Below, one piece after another: positions 1 through 6,825 of a stretch of 10,837 nt of DNA. Origin of the DNA: Candidatus Brocadiales bacterium (lineage in GTDB: Bacteria; Planctomycetota; Brocadiia; Brocadiales; Bathyanammoxibiaceae). The notes under the pieces were generated by a model that worked only from the letters and a program-made list of their open reading frames with translations, did not search any database and had not been told where the DNA came from. A program made the translations under genes and the position numbers. Location of the stretch: the NCBI GenBank assembly GCA_030586765.1, contig JAUQZZ010000057.1:1-10837 (forward strand). Reading direction: 5' to 3'. Numbering within the stretch: position 1 is the stretch's first letter; each line of letters starts with the position of its first letter.

Positions 1-121
1 AGGGAATACAATGGGTCTTGAAAAGGGTTTCGCTACCTACCTCGGCCTTTACTAGAACTGGGCTATATAAGAGAAACATTATCCCAAATACTAGAAAACC
101 CGCAGATAAAATAGCTCTCAT
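1..121 (-). CDS. Probable exported c-type cytochrome, N-terminal fragment (runs off left edge)
   Basis: The leftward reading frame starts at an ATG at 121 and stays open for 40 codons to the window edge. Residues 1-26 form a classic Sec signal peptide: a basic residue at position 2, a hydrophobic core to about residue 24, and a likely cleavage site after VKA (residue 26). The mature part begins EVGSETLFKTHCIP and is cut just after C38-I-P. A short mature N-terminus reading 'LF..HC' is typical of small periplasmic class I cytochromes c, where the next residues would be CH, completing a CxxCH heme site. The heme motif itself lies outside the window, so the call is an inference from position and context. 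A possible ribosome binding site, AGGAG, lies at 132-136 about 10 bases upstream. It has its own upstream promoter, divergent from the flippase-like gene. Confidence 0.6.
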   Translation of the reverse strand, partial: MRAILSAGFLVFGIMFLLYSPVLVKAEVGSETLFKTHCIP

Positions 122-164
122 TGTGCCTTTTCTCCTCTAAAAGGGCCCAGAAACATTAAAATGA

Positions 165-193
165 ATCTTAACAGGAATAGCTAATAAAATCAA
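165..193 (-). promoter_or_regulatory. Predicted sigma70-type extended -10 promoter for the leftward cytochrome gene
   Basis: Read on the minus strand: a -35 box TTGATT (188-193), a 17-base spacer, and a -10 box TAAGAT (165-170) preceded by TG one base upstream, the extended -10 signature. The predicted start of transcription is about 35-40 bases before the ATG at 121. This rests on motif matching only. Confidence 0.5.
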
Positions 194-201
194 TCTAAAG
201 C

Positions 202-229
202 TTGAAGGTAGAATTTTATGTGCTAAAAT
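202..229 (+). promoter_or_regulatory. Predicted sigma70-type extended -10 promoter for the flippase-like gene
   Basis: TTGAAG (202-207), a 16-base spacer and TAAAAT (224-229), with TG at 221-222 giving an extended -10. The ATG at 255 follows about 25 bases later. The element sits back to back with the leftward promoter at 165-193, so the two -35 boxes are only about 8 bases apart and the polymerases could compete or share a regulator. Confidence 0.5.
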
Positions 230-254
230 CTTTATAAACCCTGGCGAGAGGAAG

Positions 255-1340
255 ATGATAACAAGGAAAAGTTTTTGGCTCTTCACTGGCTTTCTAATCA
301 GCGGCCTTTGTCTGTGGCTCTTCCTGAAAAATATAGAATGGGATAAACTCCTCCTATCCCTAAGGGAGGCCAACTACATCTATGTCTTTCCTTCCCTGGG
401 GGCCATGATGGTTTGTTATCTCTTGAGGGCCCTGCGTTGGGGCAGTCTTGTCTCCCCTGTGAAACGAGCATCTTTCATTAATCTCTTTTCTGCCGTATCT
501 ATAGGATTTATGGGCAATCACCTCCTCCCTGCCAGGGCCGGAGAATTTATTAGAAGCGTCCTACTGGGAAAGAAGGAAAACATTAGCATCTCTACTGTAA
601 TAGCTACGGTAGTGATGGAGAGGTTACTGGACTCCATCAGCATGATTATTCTGGCTACCGTGGTGCTCAGCATACTCCCCATTTCAATAGACCCTCAGGG
701 GTCTGCCACTAGCGCTGGGAGTCCTAGTCTCCAAGATATTCGGAATTCCACTTTTTTACACCAGATGAAATCAGGCATAGGCATATTAGGCGGGGTGTGC
801 CTGGTAACTGTTGTTTCCCTTATTCTACTAGACCTTTACTCTCAACGGGCCATAAGCCTTGTAGAGAAGTTACTCTTTTTTATACCTCACGGCCTTAGGG
901 ATACGCTCCTGGGACTACTTGGGTCCTTTATCCATGGGCTCAAAGTCCTTCGAAATATAAAGCAAGTGCTCTGGCTATCCATTTTATCCTTTGCTATATG
1001 GCTTTCTGGAATACTCTCGGCATACATCCTAGCTTATTCCTTCCATATAGAAATTCCTTTTTCTGCCATGTGTCTTGTAGGCGTAGGGATAGGCCTGGCT
1101 GTAGCCTTGCCTCAGGCCCCTGGCTATATAGGGGTCTATCATCTGGCTGTACAAAAGACCTTAGAACTCTTCCACGTGGATTTATCCTCCGCCCAGAGTT
1201 TCGCTATAGTTTCATGGACCATAAACATCCTTGTGCCTATTATCATAGGGACGTTCTTTCTCTGGAGGGAGGGTATGAGCTTTGGCCAGCTTATAGAAAG
1301 GAAAGCTACTACAGAGGAACTAGTAAAGGAGGGGTCTTAG
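255..1340 (+). CDS. Flippase-like integral membrane protein (lysylphosphatidylglycerol synthase TM region / UPF0104 family)
   Basis: This 361-residue, strongly hydrophobic protein has about eight predicted membrane spans. The family resembles the membrane half of MprF and is thought to move or handle lipids across the cytoplasmic membrane; the substrate here cannot be told. Family-type signatures are visible: a conserved loop NHLLPARAGEFIRSVLLG (88-105), ERLLDS (122-127), and a late glycine/proline-rich stretch LPQAPGYIGVYHLAVQ (285-300). No soluble aminoacyltransferase domain is attached, so lysine transfer to lipid is unlikely. The length is usual for stand-alone members. The start is the first ATG after the predicted promoter, with a purine-rich GAGAGGAAG directly upstream at rather short spacing. 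It ends 3 bases before the stop of the convergent rhomboid gene, leaving no room for a dedicated terminator. Such proteins often sit near glycosyltransferase or lipid genes, but none is visible here. Confidence 0.85.
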   Translation: MITRKSFWLFTGFLISGLCLWLFLKNIEWDKLLLSLREANYIYVFPSLGAMMVCYLLRALRWGSLVSPVKRASFINLFSAVSIGFMGNHLLPARAGEFIRSVLLGKKENISISTVIATVVMERLLDSISMIILATVVLSILPISIDPQGSATSAGSPSLQDIRNSTFLHQMKSGIGILGGVCLVTVVSLILLDLYSQRAISLVEKLLFFIPHGLRDTLLGLLGSFIHGLKVLRNIKQVLWLSILSFAIWLSGILSAYILAYSFHIEIPFSAMCLVGVGIGLAVALPQAPGYIGVYHLAVQKTLELFHVDLSSAQSFAIVSWTINILVPIIIGTFFLWREGMSFGQLIERKATTEELVKEGS

Positions 1341-1343
1341 GCA

Positions 1344-2051
1344 CTAGTCTTCCCAGGTTCTTATGACCATTCTTTTCTTCGGCAGTATCCACATGAAGAA
1401 TACCCCGAAGGCAAATCCCCCTATGTGTGCCCACCAGGCCACCCCTCCAGCAGTAGCCTGAGTGGCGGTGATGGCTGCCGCACCGTTGAAAAATTGGATA
1501 AAGAACCAGAAGCCTAAAACTACCATAGCAGGCAATTCCACTACCTGCCAGATGAACCACAAAGGCAGTATGCAAAGTACCCTGGCCCTGGGAAAGGTAA
1601 TCACGTAGGCCCCTAAGACCCCTGCTATGGCGCCGCTGGCACCCACGCAAGGTACGCCCACACGAAGATTAAAGGCCACATGGACGATGCTTGCCAAGAT
1701 ACCACAGAGCACATAAAAGCCTAGAAACTTAAAGTGCCCGAGGCGATCCTCTACGTTGTCGCCGAATATCCATAAATACCACATATTCCCTAAGATATGC
1801 ACCACTCCACCGTGTAAGAACATACCGGTCAGAAAGGGCAGAAAGGCCTCCTTGATATTTACAGGGCTTAGACTAGGATGACTCAGAAAGTAGACTATCT
1901 TTACCGGAACCACCCCATACTGGAAAAGAAAATCCTCCAGCTTATTGCCTAAGAGAATCTCGAAAATAAAAGCGCCACCATTTAGGGTTATAAGGGCGAT
2001 AGTAATGAAAGGGAAGGTTCCAGAAGGATTTTTATCCCTAAAGGGTATCAT
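1344..2051 (-). CDS. Rhomboid family intramembrane serine protease
   Basis: This 235-residue polytopic protein should cleave transmembrane helices within the cytoplasmic membrane. The catalytic dyad is visible: Ser139 in GASGAIAG (137-144) and His209 in WWAHIGG (206-212). The N-terminal half of the core has the conserved HGGVVHILGNMWYL (80-93), with His80, His85 and Asn89 in the oxyanion and structural positions, followed by FGDNVEDRLG (96-105), which is typical of the L1 region. About six membrane segments are predicted and there is no extra cytoplasmic domain, so it is a compact basic rhomboid with all key residues intact. It is the last gene of a leftward operon: it starts 26 bases after the amidase stop and ends 3 bases from the convergent flippase-like gene. 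A weak GAGGCGGA lies about 13 bases before the ATG. The substrate is unknown. Confidence 0.93.
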   Translation of the reverse strand: MIPFRDKNPSGTFPFITIALITLNGGAFIFEILLGNKLEDFLFQYGVVPVKIVYFLSHPSLSPVNIKEAFLPFLTGMFLHGGVVHILGNMWYLWIFGDNVEDRLGHFKFLGFYVLCGILASIVHVAFNLRVGVPCVGASGAIAGVLGAYVITFPRARVLCILPLWFIWQVVELPAMVVLGFWFFIQFFNGAAAITATQATAGGVAWWAHIGGFAFGVFFMWILPKKRMVIRTWED

Positions 2052-2077
2052 GCGAGCTTAATTCCGCCTCAGGTGGA

Positions 2078-2683
2078 CTACTGTAACAGTTGGGTAAGTA
2101 CCTCATAGTAGGGAAAATTTCTACCTGGGCATTCCGTTGTCTTTATGTGTCTATGCATTACTACATTCTCAGAAGGTATGTGACACACCCGCTGAAGTTC
2201 CCTTATCAGGGAGACAAGGCTTTCCAGTTGCTCACCAGTAGGACAGTCTTCATCGAAGTCTCCCACGAGGCATATCCCTATTCCATGCTGATTATATTCC
2301 GCTTGTCCAGCGTGGGCACCTTCAATCTGATACATCCATCTGTGCCCTACCTCTACCTGGCCATTCCTGGTACCGTTACCATTTCCTATAACAAAATGGT
2401 AACCCAGACCCCTATCCCAGCCTCTTTTTACCCTGTGATAGTAGTCAAAGGCCTCAGCACTACCCGAGGGGGAAGCACTGTGATGCACAACAACGTATCT
2501 CCAATCAGTTATAGGCACATGAGGTAGCTTTAGTACACCGGGAACCTCAGGAGGCATGGGCTTCACCTCAGGCTTCGGAGGGGCAGTAACCGCTTTGGGC
2601 ATCTCCTTCGGCACTTCTGCACAGCCACATAGCAAGCAGACTAAGAAAAGGACTAGAAGAATTAAGCCCTCTAATCTCCTCAT
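2078..2683 (-). CDS. N-acetylmuramoyl-L-alanine amidase (PGRP / amidase_2 family), predicted lipoprotein
   Basis: This 201-residue zinc amidase should cut the lactyl-amide bond between muramic acid and the stem peptide. Residues 1-21 are a lipoprotein signal: a charged start, a leucine-rich core, and LLCGC with Cys21 as the likely lipidated residue. A proline-rich linker (24-58) would let the domain reach the wall. The catalytic domain (about 60-200) matches T7 lysozyme-like amidases: His67 in VVVHHSA, Tyr95 in LGYHF, His177 in MHRHI, and Cys185 in TECPG supply the zinc site and catalytic tyrosine. The position of the T7 lysozyme catalytic lysine is Thr183, as in many active PGRPs. GIGICLVG (135-142) is the usual core strand. 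The start is set by a strong GGGAGG five bases upstream that overlaps the dtd stop codon, indicating translational coupling. It is probably a periplasmic enzyme for wall remodelling or muropeptide recycling. Confidence 0.92.
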   Translation of the reverse strand: MRRLEGLILLVLFLVCLLCGCAEVPKEMPKAVTAPPKPEVKPMPPEVPGVLKLPHVPITDWRYVVVHHSASPSGSAEAFDYYHRVKRGWDRGLGYHFVIGNGNGTRNGQVEVGHRWMYQIEGAHAGQAEYNQHGIGICLVGDFDEDCPTGEQLESLVSLIRELQRVCHIPSENVVMHRHIKTTECPGRNFPYYEVLTQLLQ

Positions 2684-2688
2684 GCATA

Positions 2689-2694
2689 CCTCCC
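2689..2694 (-). promoter_or_regulatory. Ribosome binding site of the amidase gene, overlapping the dtd stop
   Basis: Read on the minus strand this is GGGAGG, five bases before the amidase ATG at 2683. Its first base is the last base of the dtd TAG stop (2696-2694), so ribosomes ending dtd are placed on the next start. It fixes the amidase start. Confidence 0.7.
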
Positions 2695-3143
2695 TAAAAC
2701 AGCTTTTTACTGTCTAGAAGGATAGTTACAGGGCCATCGTTGGCCAATTCTACTAACATTTTTTCCTGAAACCTTCCTTCTGCCACCCTCACCCCTCTCT
2801 GCCTCAAGGACTGAAGGAGCTGTCCGTAGAGGTCTCTTGCCTTAGCAGGCCCAGCAGCCCTGTCAAAAGATGGCCGCCTTCCCTTACGGCAGTCACCGTA
2901 TAAGGTAAACTGTGAAATCACTAAGGCCTCCCCACCCACCTCTCTTAGAGAAAGGTTAATCTTGCCCCCTGGGTCCTCAAAGACCCTGAGGTTACTGAGC
3001 TTAGAGGCCAGATACTCCACATCCTCCCCTGCATCTTCTTTATCTATCCCTACAAGCACAACCATTCCACGCCCGATCTTACTTATAAGACCTTCCTTTC
3101 CCCTCACATGAGCATAGCTTACCCGCTGAACAACGGCCCTCAT
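2694..3143 (-). CDS. dtd: D-aminoacyl-tRNA deacylase
   Basis: This 149-residue cytoplasmic enzyme hydrolyses D-amino acids (and glycine from tRNA-Ala) off mischarged tRNAs, a chiral proofreading step. The length is exactly that of bacterial Dtd. Family hallmarks are all present: the N-terminal MRAVVQRVSYA, the SQFTLYGD motif (77-84) with the catalytic-pocket Ser-Gln-Phe-Thr, KGRRPSF (87-93), and the C-terminal NDGPVTILLDS (135-145), whose Gly-cisPro pair (137-138) gives enantioselectivity. It is the first gene of a leftward operon with the amidase and rhomboid, and a near-consensus promoter is only about 16 bases before the ATG by prediction. The region just upstream of the ATG has only a weak purine run (TAGAGA), so initiation may be modest. 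Nothing suggests truncation or a duplicate. Confidence 0.97.
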   Translation of the reverse strand: MRAVVQRVSYAHVRGKEGLISKIGRGMVVLVGIDKEDAGEDVEYLASKLSNLRVFEDPGGKINLSLREVGGEALVISQFTLYGDCRKGRRPSFDRAAGPAKARDLYGQLLQSLRQRGVRVAEGRFQEKMLVELANDGPVTILLDSKKLF

Positions 3144-3165
3144 AAGAAGTCTCTATAGTGGGCTG

Positions 3166-3193
3166 ATTATAAGGCCCTTAGGCCCCTGGTCAA
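3166..3193 (-). promoter_or_regulatory. Near-consensus sigma70-type promoter for the dtd-amidase-rhomboid operon
   Basis: On the minus strand: TTGACC (3188-3193), a 16-base spacer, and a perfect TATAAT (3166-3171). Predicted transcription starts near 3159, giving a leader of about 16 bases before the dtd ATG at 3143. This is among the best promoter matches in the window. Confidence 0.7.
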
Positions 3194-3228
3194 GGAAATT
3201 TCTGCCCTTCTTTGGGAATCCGGGCTGG

Positions 3229-3257
3229 TTGACGCAGAGATTGTTCTATGGTAGACT
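3229..3257 (+). promoter_or_regulatory. Predicted sigma70-type promoter for the histidine kinase operon
   Basis: TTGACG (3229-3234), a 17-base spacer, and TAGACT (3252-3257, four of six consensus bases). The predicted start of transcription is near 3264, with a leader of about 31 bases to the ATG at 3295. It is divergent from the dtd promoter in the same 151-base spacer. Confidence 0.55.
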
Positions 3258-3294
3258 GTGCTAAACGACAGAAACTCAAAGGTATTGGTGATAC

Positions 3295-5643
3295 ATGTTC
3301 CGTTCTATTCGAAGTAAGATAATAATACTCTTCCTCCTTTTTTCCTTCGTACCTTTAGTGCTATCCAGGTGGGTAATCATCCACCCCAAGATATGGAAGG
3401 CCTTTCAAGAGGCCAGGATAGGTGACCTGGAGAGCATAGGACATAAGCAGGCCGAACTCATAACCGTATGGATGCACGAGAGGCGGGCCGATGCCCAATC
3501 CATCGCCAATGAATTCCTCACCCGTTCTTTCCCACAGCATCCTGAAGGAACCGAATCAGCCAATAGGCTCACCTCCTATCTCAGATTCATCAGGGACACC
3601 TACGGGTATAAAGAAATTTCTATCAGCGACACGGAAGGGAAGATAAATATCTCTACTAGAAAAGACTTAATCGGGGTCAGCTTGAAGGAATTTGATTACT
3701 TCCAAGAGGCCTTAAAGGGTAAGACCTTTGTTACCGATGTGAGGCCCTCTGTCTTCCCCATAGAGAATGAGTATGGAGAAATGGAGCGGGGGGCACCTAC
3801 CCTTCTGGTCTCCACCCCTATAAGAGATGATAGTAACCGTATAATCGGAGTGGTGAGTCTAAGGGTAGATGTAATAGCCCTATCTAGGGAGATGCGTCGG
3901 GTAAAAATGGGTGAAACCGGAGAGACCTATCTGGTGGATAAAAACGGTTACATGATAACGGAATCTAGATTCGTAACCACCATCAGGGATATGGGCCTGA
4001 TAAAGAAGAGGACGGCCCTGGAGTTGAAACTGATAGACCCCAAGACAGGTAAACTTACCAAGGGAGTACAAGAATGCCTGAAGGAAGAATCAGGTTATGA
4101 TGCCAAGGGTTACCCAGATTATAGGGGCGTACAGGTATTAGGCTTCTGGTGCTGGATTCCTGAGTTTGAGTGGGGCCTGCTCTCAGAGATTGATGTAGAT
4201 GAGGCCTACAAAGCCCTTTACGAGCTAGATAGAACCTTACTGCCTATATCCATTGCCCTCTCCCTGTGTATAGTAGCAGCGGTGGTTTTCCTGGGGAGAA
4301 AGATTACTGACCCCATAGTCCACCTTACCGAGGTTACCGAGAAGATGTCCAGTGGAGACCTGAGACAGAGGGCAGTTGTTCGTTCTCAGGACGAGATAGG
4401 AAAACTGGCCGAATCCTTCAACACTATGGTCGAGACCATCGAAAAAAGGAACGAAGAGCTAGAGTCTACCAAGCAGTACCTGGAATCTATGTTCGACTCC
4501 ATCAGAGACCCTATAACCGTGATGGATAGAGAAGGGATTATATTAAGGGTTAACCAGGCGACTATTGACGAATACGGAGAGGATATTATTGGGAGGAGGT
4601 GCTACGAGGTCTTTAAAGACGCTGGCGCCATGTGCGACGTCTGCCAGAATCGTGAACTACTAGAAGGGCTTAAACCTATCTTCGCCGAGCATTACATACC
4701 CGGGAAGGACAAATTTATCTTCACTGAAGCCTATCCCTTACTGGATAGTAGAGGGCTCCAGGCCATAATAATGGTAATGAGGGACATCACCCAACAAAAG
4801 CACCTGGAGAAAAAACTCCAGCAATACACCCAGGATCTGGAGAAAACGGTGGAGGAGAGGACAAAGGCCTTGAGCCTAATAAACAAGGAACTTGAGGAAA
4901 AGAACCGCCAACTAGAGAAGGCCAACGTGGAACTAAGAACCCTGGATAAGCTAAAAGACAGGATTATCCGTGACGTTTCCCATGAACTAAAGGGCCCTGT
5001 AGCCCAGGTGAAGATGGCCTTTGACCTCCGGGCAGAAGAAAAAGAAAAGGGTAAGCTGGACCAAGAGAAGGAACGGAAGTTAAGTGCCATCATTAATCAC
5101 AATATCCTGCGTCTCCAGAAGACCATAACAGGTGTACTTGACCTCTCCAGCATAGAGTCCGGGCAGATAAAGTACAAAAAGGAGAGGCTCCATCTAAATG
5201 AGATTATCCAAAAGGTGATAATGGGATATACCCTGGCAGCGGAACAAAAGGGCCTATCCCTCAGGTTAGAAGTCCCCGAAAGATTACCAGAGATTGTAGG
5301 GGATAAGGAGCATCTCACCAGGGTGGTCTCCAATCTCATAGACAATGCCATAAAATATACCCCCAAGGGAGAGGTCCTGGTATCAGTAGCATACCGAGAC
5401 ACCGAGATAGAGGTTAAGGTCAGAGACTCAGGAATGGGCATAGGCTTGCCCAAGGAAGAGTACGGAAAGCTCTTTGAAAGATTCTTCCAAGAAAAACCCC
5501 GTTACGACGGAGTAGGAGTGGGGCTAGCTATATGCAAGGCTATCGTGGAGACCCACGGGGGAAGGATGTGGGCAGAGAGCGCGGGCCCTGGAAAAGGTGC
5601 AACTTTTGCTTTTACTATACCACTACCAAAAGACAAACTATGA
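3295..5643 (+). CDS. Membrane sensor histidine kinase: extracytoplasmic Cache-like sensor, HAMP, PAS, HisKA, HATPase
   Basis: This 782-residue kinase senses an external ligand and should phosphorylate the next gene's product. Domain order: TM1 (9-27); a large periplasmic region (about 29-314) with dual-Cache-like features such as ISDTEGKINIST (110-121), LLVSTPIRDDSNRIIGVVS (170-188) and GETGETYLVDKNG (206-218); TM2 (315-334); HAMP (335-388); PAS (about 391-502); a coiled coil (about 503-553); HisKA with the phosphoacceptor His563 in RDVSHELKGP (559-568); and a HATPase with the N box around Asn684 (SNLIDNAIKYTP), G1 at DSGMGIG (711-717), the F box LFERF (726-730) and G2 at GVGVGLA (739-745). 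All catalytic motifs look intact. The PAS domain carries three cysteines (436, 447, 450) in a pattern seen in several PAS families. The stop overlaps the response regulator start as ATGA. A promoter lies about 40 bases upstream; the ribosome site is weak (AAAGG, 3278-3282). The ligand is unknown. Confidence 0.95.
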   Translation: MFRSIRSKIIILFLLFSFVPLVLSRWVIIHPKIWKAFQEARIGDLESIGHKQAELITVWMHERRADAQSIANEFLTRSFPQHPEGTESANRLTSYLRFIRDTYGYKEISISDTEGKINISTRKDLIGVSLKEFDYFQEALKGKTFVTDVRPSVFPIENEYGEMERGAPTLLVSTPIRDDSNRIIGVVSLRVDVIALSREMRRVKMGETGETYLVDKNGYMITESRFVTTIRDMGLIKKRTALELKLIDPKTGKLTKGVQECLKEESGYDAKGYPDYRGVQVLGFWCWIPEFEWGLLSEIDVDEAYKALYELDRTLLPISIALSLCIVAAVVFLGRKITDPIVHLTEVTEKMSSGDLRQRAVVRSQDEIGKLAESFNTMVETIEKRNEELESTKQYLESMFDSIRDPITVMDREGIILRVNQATIDEYGEDIIGRRCYEVFKDAGAMCDVCQNRELLEGLKPIFAEHYIPGKDKFIFTEAYPLLDSRGLQAIIMVMRDITQQKHLEKKLQQYTQDLEKTVEERTKALSLINKELEEKNRQLEKANVELRTLDKLKDRIIRDVSHELKGPVAQVKMAFDLRAEEKEKGKLDQEKERKLSAIINHNILRLQKTITGVLDLSSIESGQIKYKKERLHLNEIIQKVIMGYTLAAEQKGLSLRLEVPERLPEIVGDKEHLTRVVSNLIDNAIKYTPKGEVLVSVAYRDTEIEVKVRDSGMGIGLPKEEYGKLFERFFQEKPRYDGVGVGLAICKAIVETHGGRMWAESAGPGKGATFAFTIPLPKDKL

Positions 5644-6026
5644 ACAAAGGGAATAACGAAAAGACCATTATGATTGTAGAAGACGATGAGGAGTTTCAAG
5701 ACCTCTTTGCCATGATGCTGGAGGAGACGGGCTATAAGATTATAAGGGCTTACGATGGCACTGAGGCCCTGAAGAAACTGGAGGAGGAGAAGGAAAAACC
5801 AGACCTGATTATCCTGGACATCCTCCTGGAGGCCATGATGGGAGACGCCTTCTTCCTACACCTAAAGAGGTCGCCAGAGTATGAGGACATTCCTATAATC
5901 ATCACCAGCAGTTTTTCTGCCAAGGACTATAAGGACCTTCACACACTAGATCCAAAGTTGGTCTTCCTCGAGAAACCCTTCTCTAAAGAGACCCTTCTAA
6001 AAGAAGTCAAGGCAAAGCTAGGTTAA
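5640..6026 (+). CDS. Single-domain (CheY-like) response regulator receiver
   Basis: This 128-residue protein is a receiver domain alone, with no DNA-binding or enzymatic output. Key residues: the acidic pair Asp15-Asp16 after IMIVE, phosphoacceptor Asp60 in LIILD, the switch Ser90/Ser91, and Lys112 in EKPF. The proline usually found four residues after the phosphoacceptor is a glutamate here (Glu64), and Gly68 keeps its normal spacing. I chose the ATG at 5640 because it overlaps the kinase stop (ATGA) and starts right at the receiver fold; an upstream in-frame ATG at 5532 would add 36 non-homologous-looking residues read from inside the kinase gene. No good ribosome site precedes it, so translational coupling to the kinase is likely. 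With no output domain it must act by protein contact, by phosphorelay, or through the protein encoded 12 bases downstream. Confidence 0.95.
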   Translation: MNKGNNEKTIMIVEDDEEFQDLFAMMLEETGYKIIRAYDGTEALKKLEEEKEKPDLIILDILLEAMMGDAFFLHLKRSPEYEDIPIIITSSFSAKDYKDLHTLDPKLVFLEKPFSKETLLKEVKAKLG

Positions 6027-6038
6027 GCCATATTATAT

Positions 6039-6812
6039 ATGCCTGACACCTTTGACTCTGAGTACTCTTGGCTAAAGACCTGGAAGGAGAACCCTAGACC
6101 CCCTATTATATTTTATGGTACCTCTTCTCATCTAATCCAGGTCATAAGGGAAAGAGGATTAGAGCCACCCCTTGGGGAACAGGACCATTTTGCTAAAGAT
6201 GTACAATTCCTCCTCTCCCTGGCAAAAAAGGCAAAACAAAAAAGAAGCATAGAACTTGCCGAAATAACCCTCCTGGAGCATGCCCCAAACCCAGGCCCCC
6301 TCAGACTTACCTTCAACTACTGCCTGGCACTCCAGCAGGCCAGGAGGAGCACCCGCAGGCTGGAGGCCCTTCAGTGGCTCTACGAGGTCTTTCTCCAGGA
6401 GATGGAAAAGGTCCAGGGTAAGGGTCTGGAGGAGGCAGAAATTGAGGAAGTCAAAAAGATTAATAACGAACTCAGGGACCTCCTTATCACCACCCGTAGC
6501 GTTATTGTGTATGTTAGTACCAACCTTGATAAACTCCAGGGGCTGCCCCCTCTTATCATGGACAAGAAGGAGCTCAAAAGGGCTATTAAGGGCAAAAGTC
6601 CCTGGTGCAAAGAATACCTCTCAGAGGACAGGAAGTGGCGAGACCTCTCCAGGTCAGAATTAGAGAAATGCCTGGAAAGGGCTGTAAGGGGAGAAATGAA
6701 CTACCAGGCTCCCACCCATCCTTCCACCTTCGATGGGCTAGGAGGTAAAATAGAGACCTCTGAGCCTATCCCTCCTTCAGATATAATCAGGATAGAATTA
6801 GTCCAACACTAA
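6039..6812 (+). CDS. Protein of unknown function with faint ADP-ribosyltransferase-like motifs, third gene of the two-component operon
   Basis: I do not recognise this 257-residue soluble protein with confidence. It has no signal peptide or membrane segment. Near its start is IIFYGTSSHLIQVIRERGLEP (23-43), which has the layout of the first motif of ADP-ribosyltransferase folds and KptA/Tpt1-like proteins (hxHGTS..h..I...GL.P), but with Tyr26 where the NAD-contacting His would be. A middle helical, charged segment (about 95-150) is followed by VIVYVST (155-161) and GLPPLIMD (168-175), and a C-terminal IETSEPIPPSDIIRIEL (238-254), the type of ending (PIPP..I) common in that fold. No clear catalytic Glu can be assigned. 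It begins 12 bases after the response regulator stop, with no strong ribosome site, so it is probably co-transcribed. It ends 13 bases from the convergent glcD-like stop. The fold call is a tentative inference; the gene itself is well supported by length, position and codon use. Confidence 0.75.
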   Translation: MPDTFDSEYSWLKTWKENPRPPIIFYGTSSHLIQVIRERGLEPPLGEQDHFAKDVQFLLSLAKKAKQKRSIELAEITLLEHAPNPGPLRLTFNYCLALQQARRSTRRLEALQWLYEVFLQEMEKVQGKGLEEAEIEEVKKINNELRDLLITTRSVIVYVSTNLDKLQGLPPLIMDKKELKRAIKGKSPWCKEYLSEDRKWRDLSRSELEKCLERAVRGEMNYQAPTHPSTFDGLGGKIETSEPIPPSDIIRIELVQH

Positions 6813-6825
6813 GAAAGATAGAGAC

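Noticed and set aside
1319..1347. Two ACTAGT copies flanking the convergent gene ends as a possible bidirectional terminator
   Set aside because: The self-complementary 6-base arms are short and AT-containing, the loop is long, and there is no T run on either strand.
2090..2527. 145-codon rightward frame opposite the amidase gene
   Set aside because: It is antisense to a gene with intact zinc ligands and a lipoprotein signal; the translated product has no motifs.
4731..5453. Two leftward frames of about 120 codons opposite the kinase catalytic core
   Set aside because: They are serine-rich antisense products of the codon bias over the coiled coil and HATPase regions; the kinase motifs are intact.
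5532..5639. Longer N-terminus for the response regulator, starting at an in-frame ATG inside the kinase gene
   Set aside because: The 36 extra residues come from reading the kinase end out of frame and are not receiver-like; the ATGA overlap start at 5640 fits the fold and operon style.
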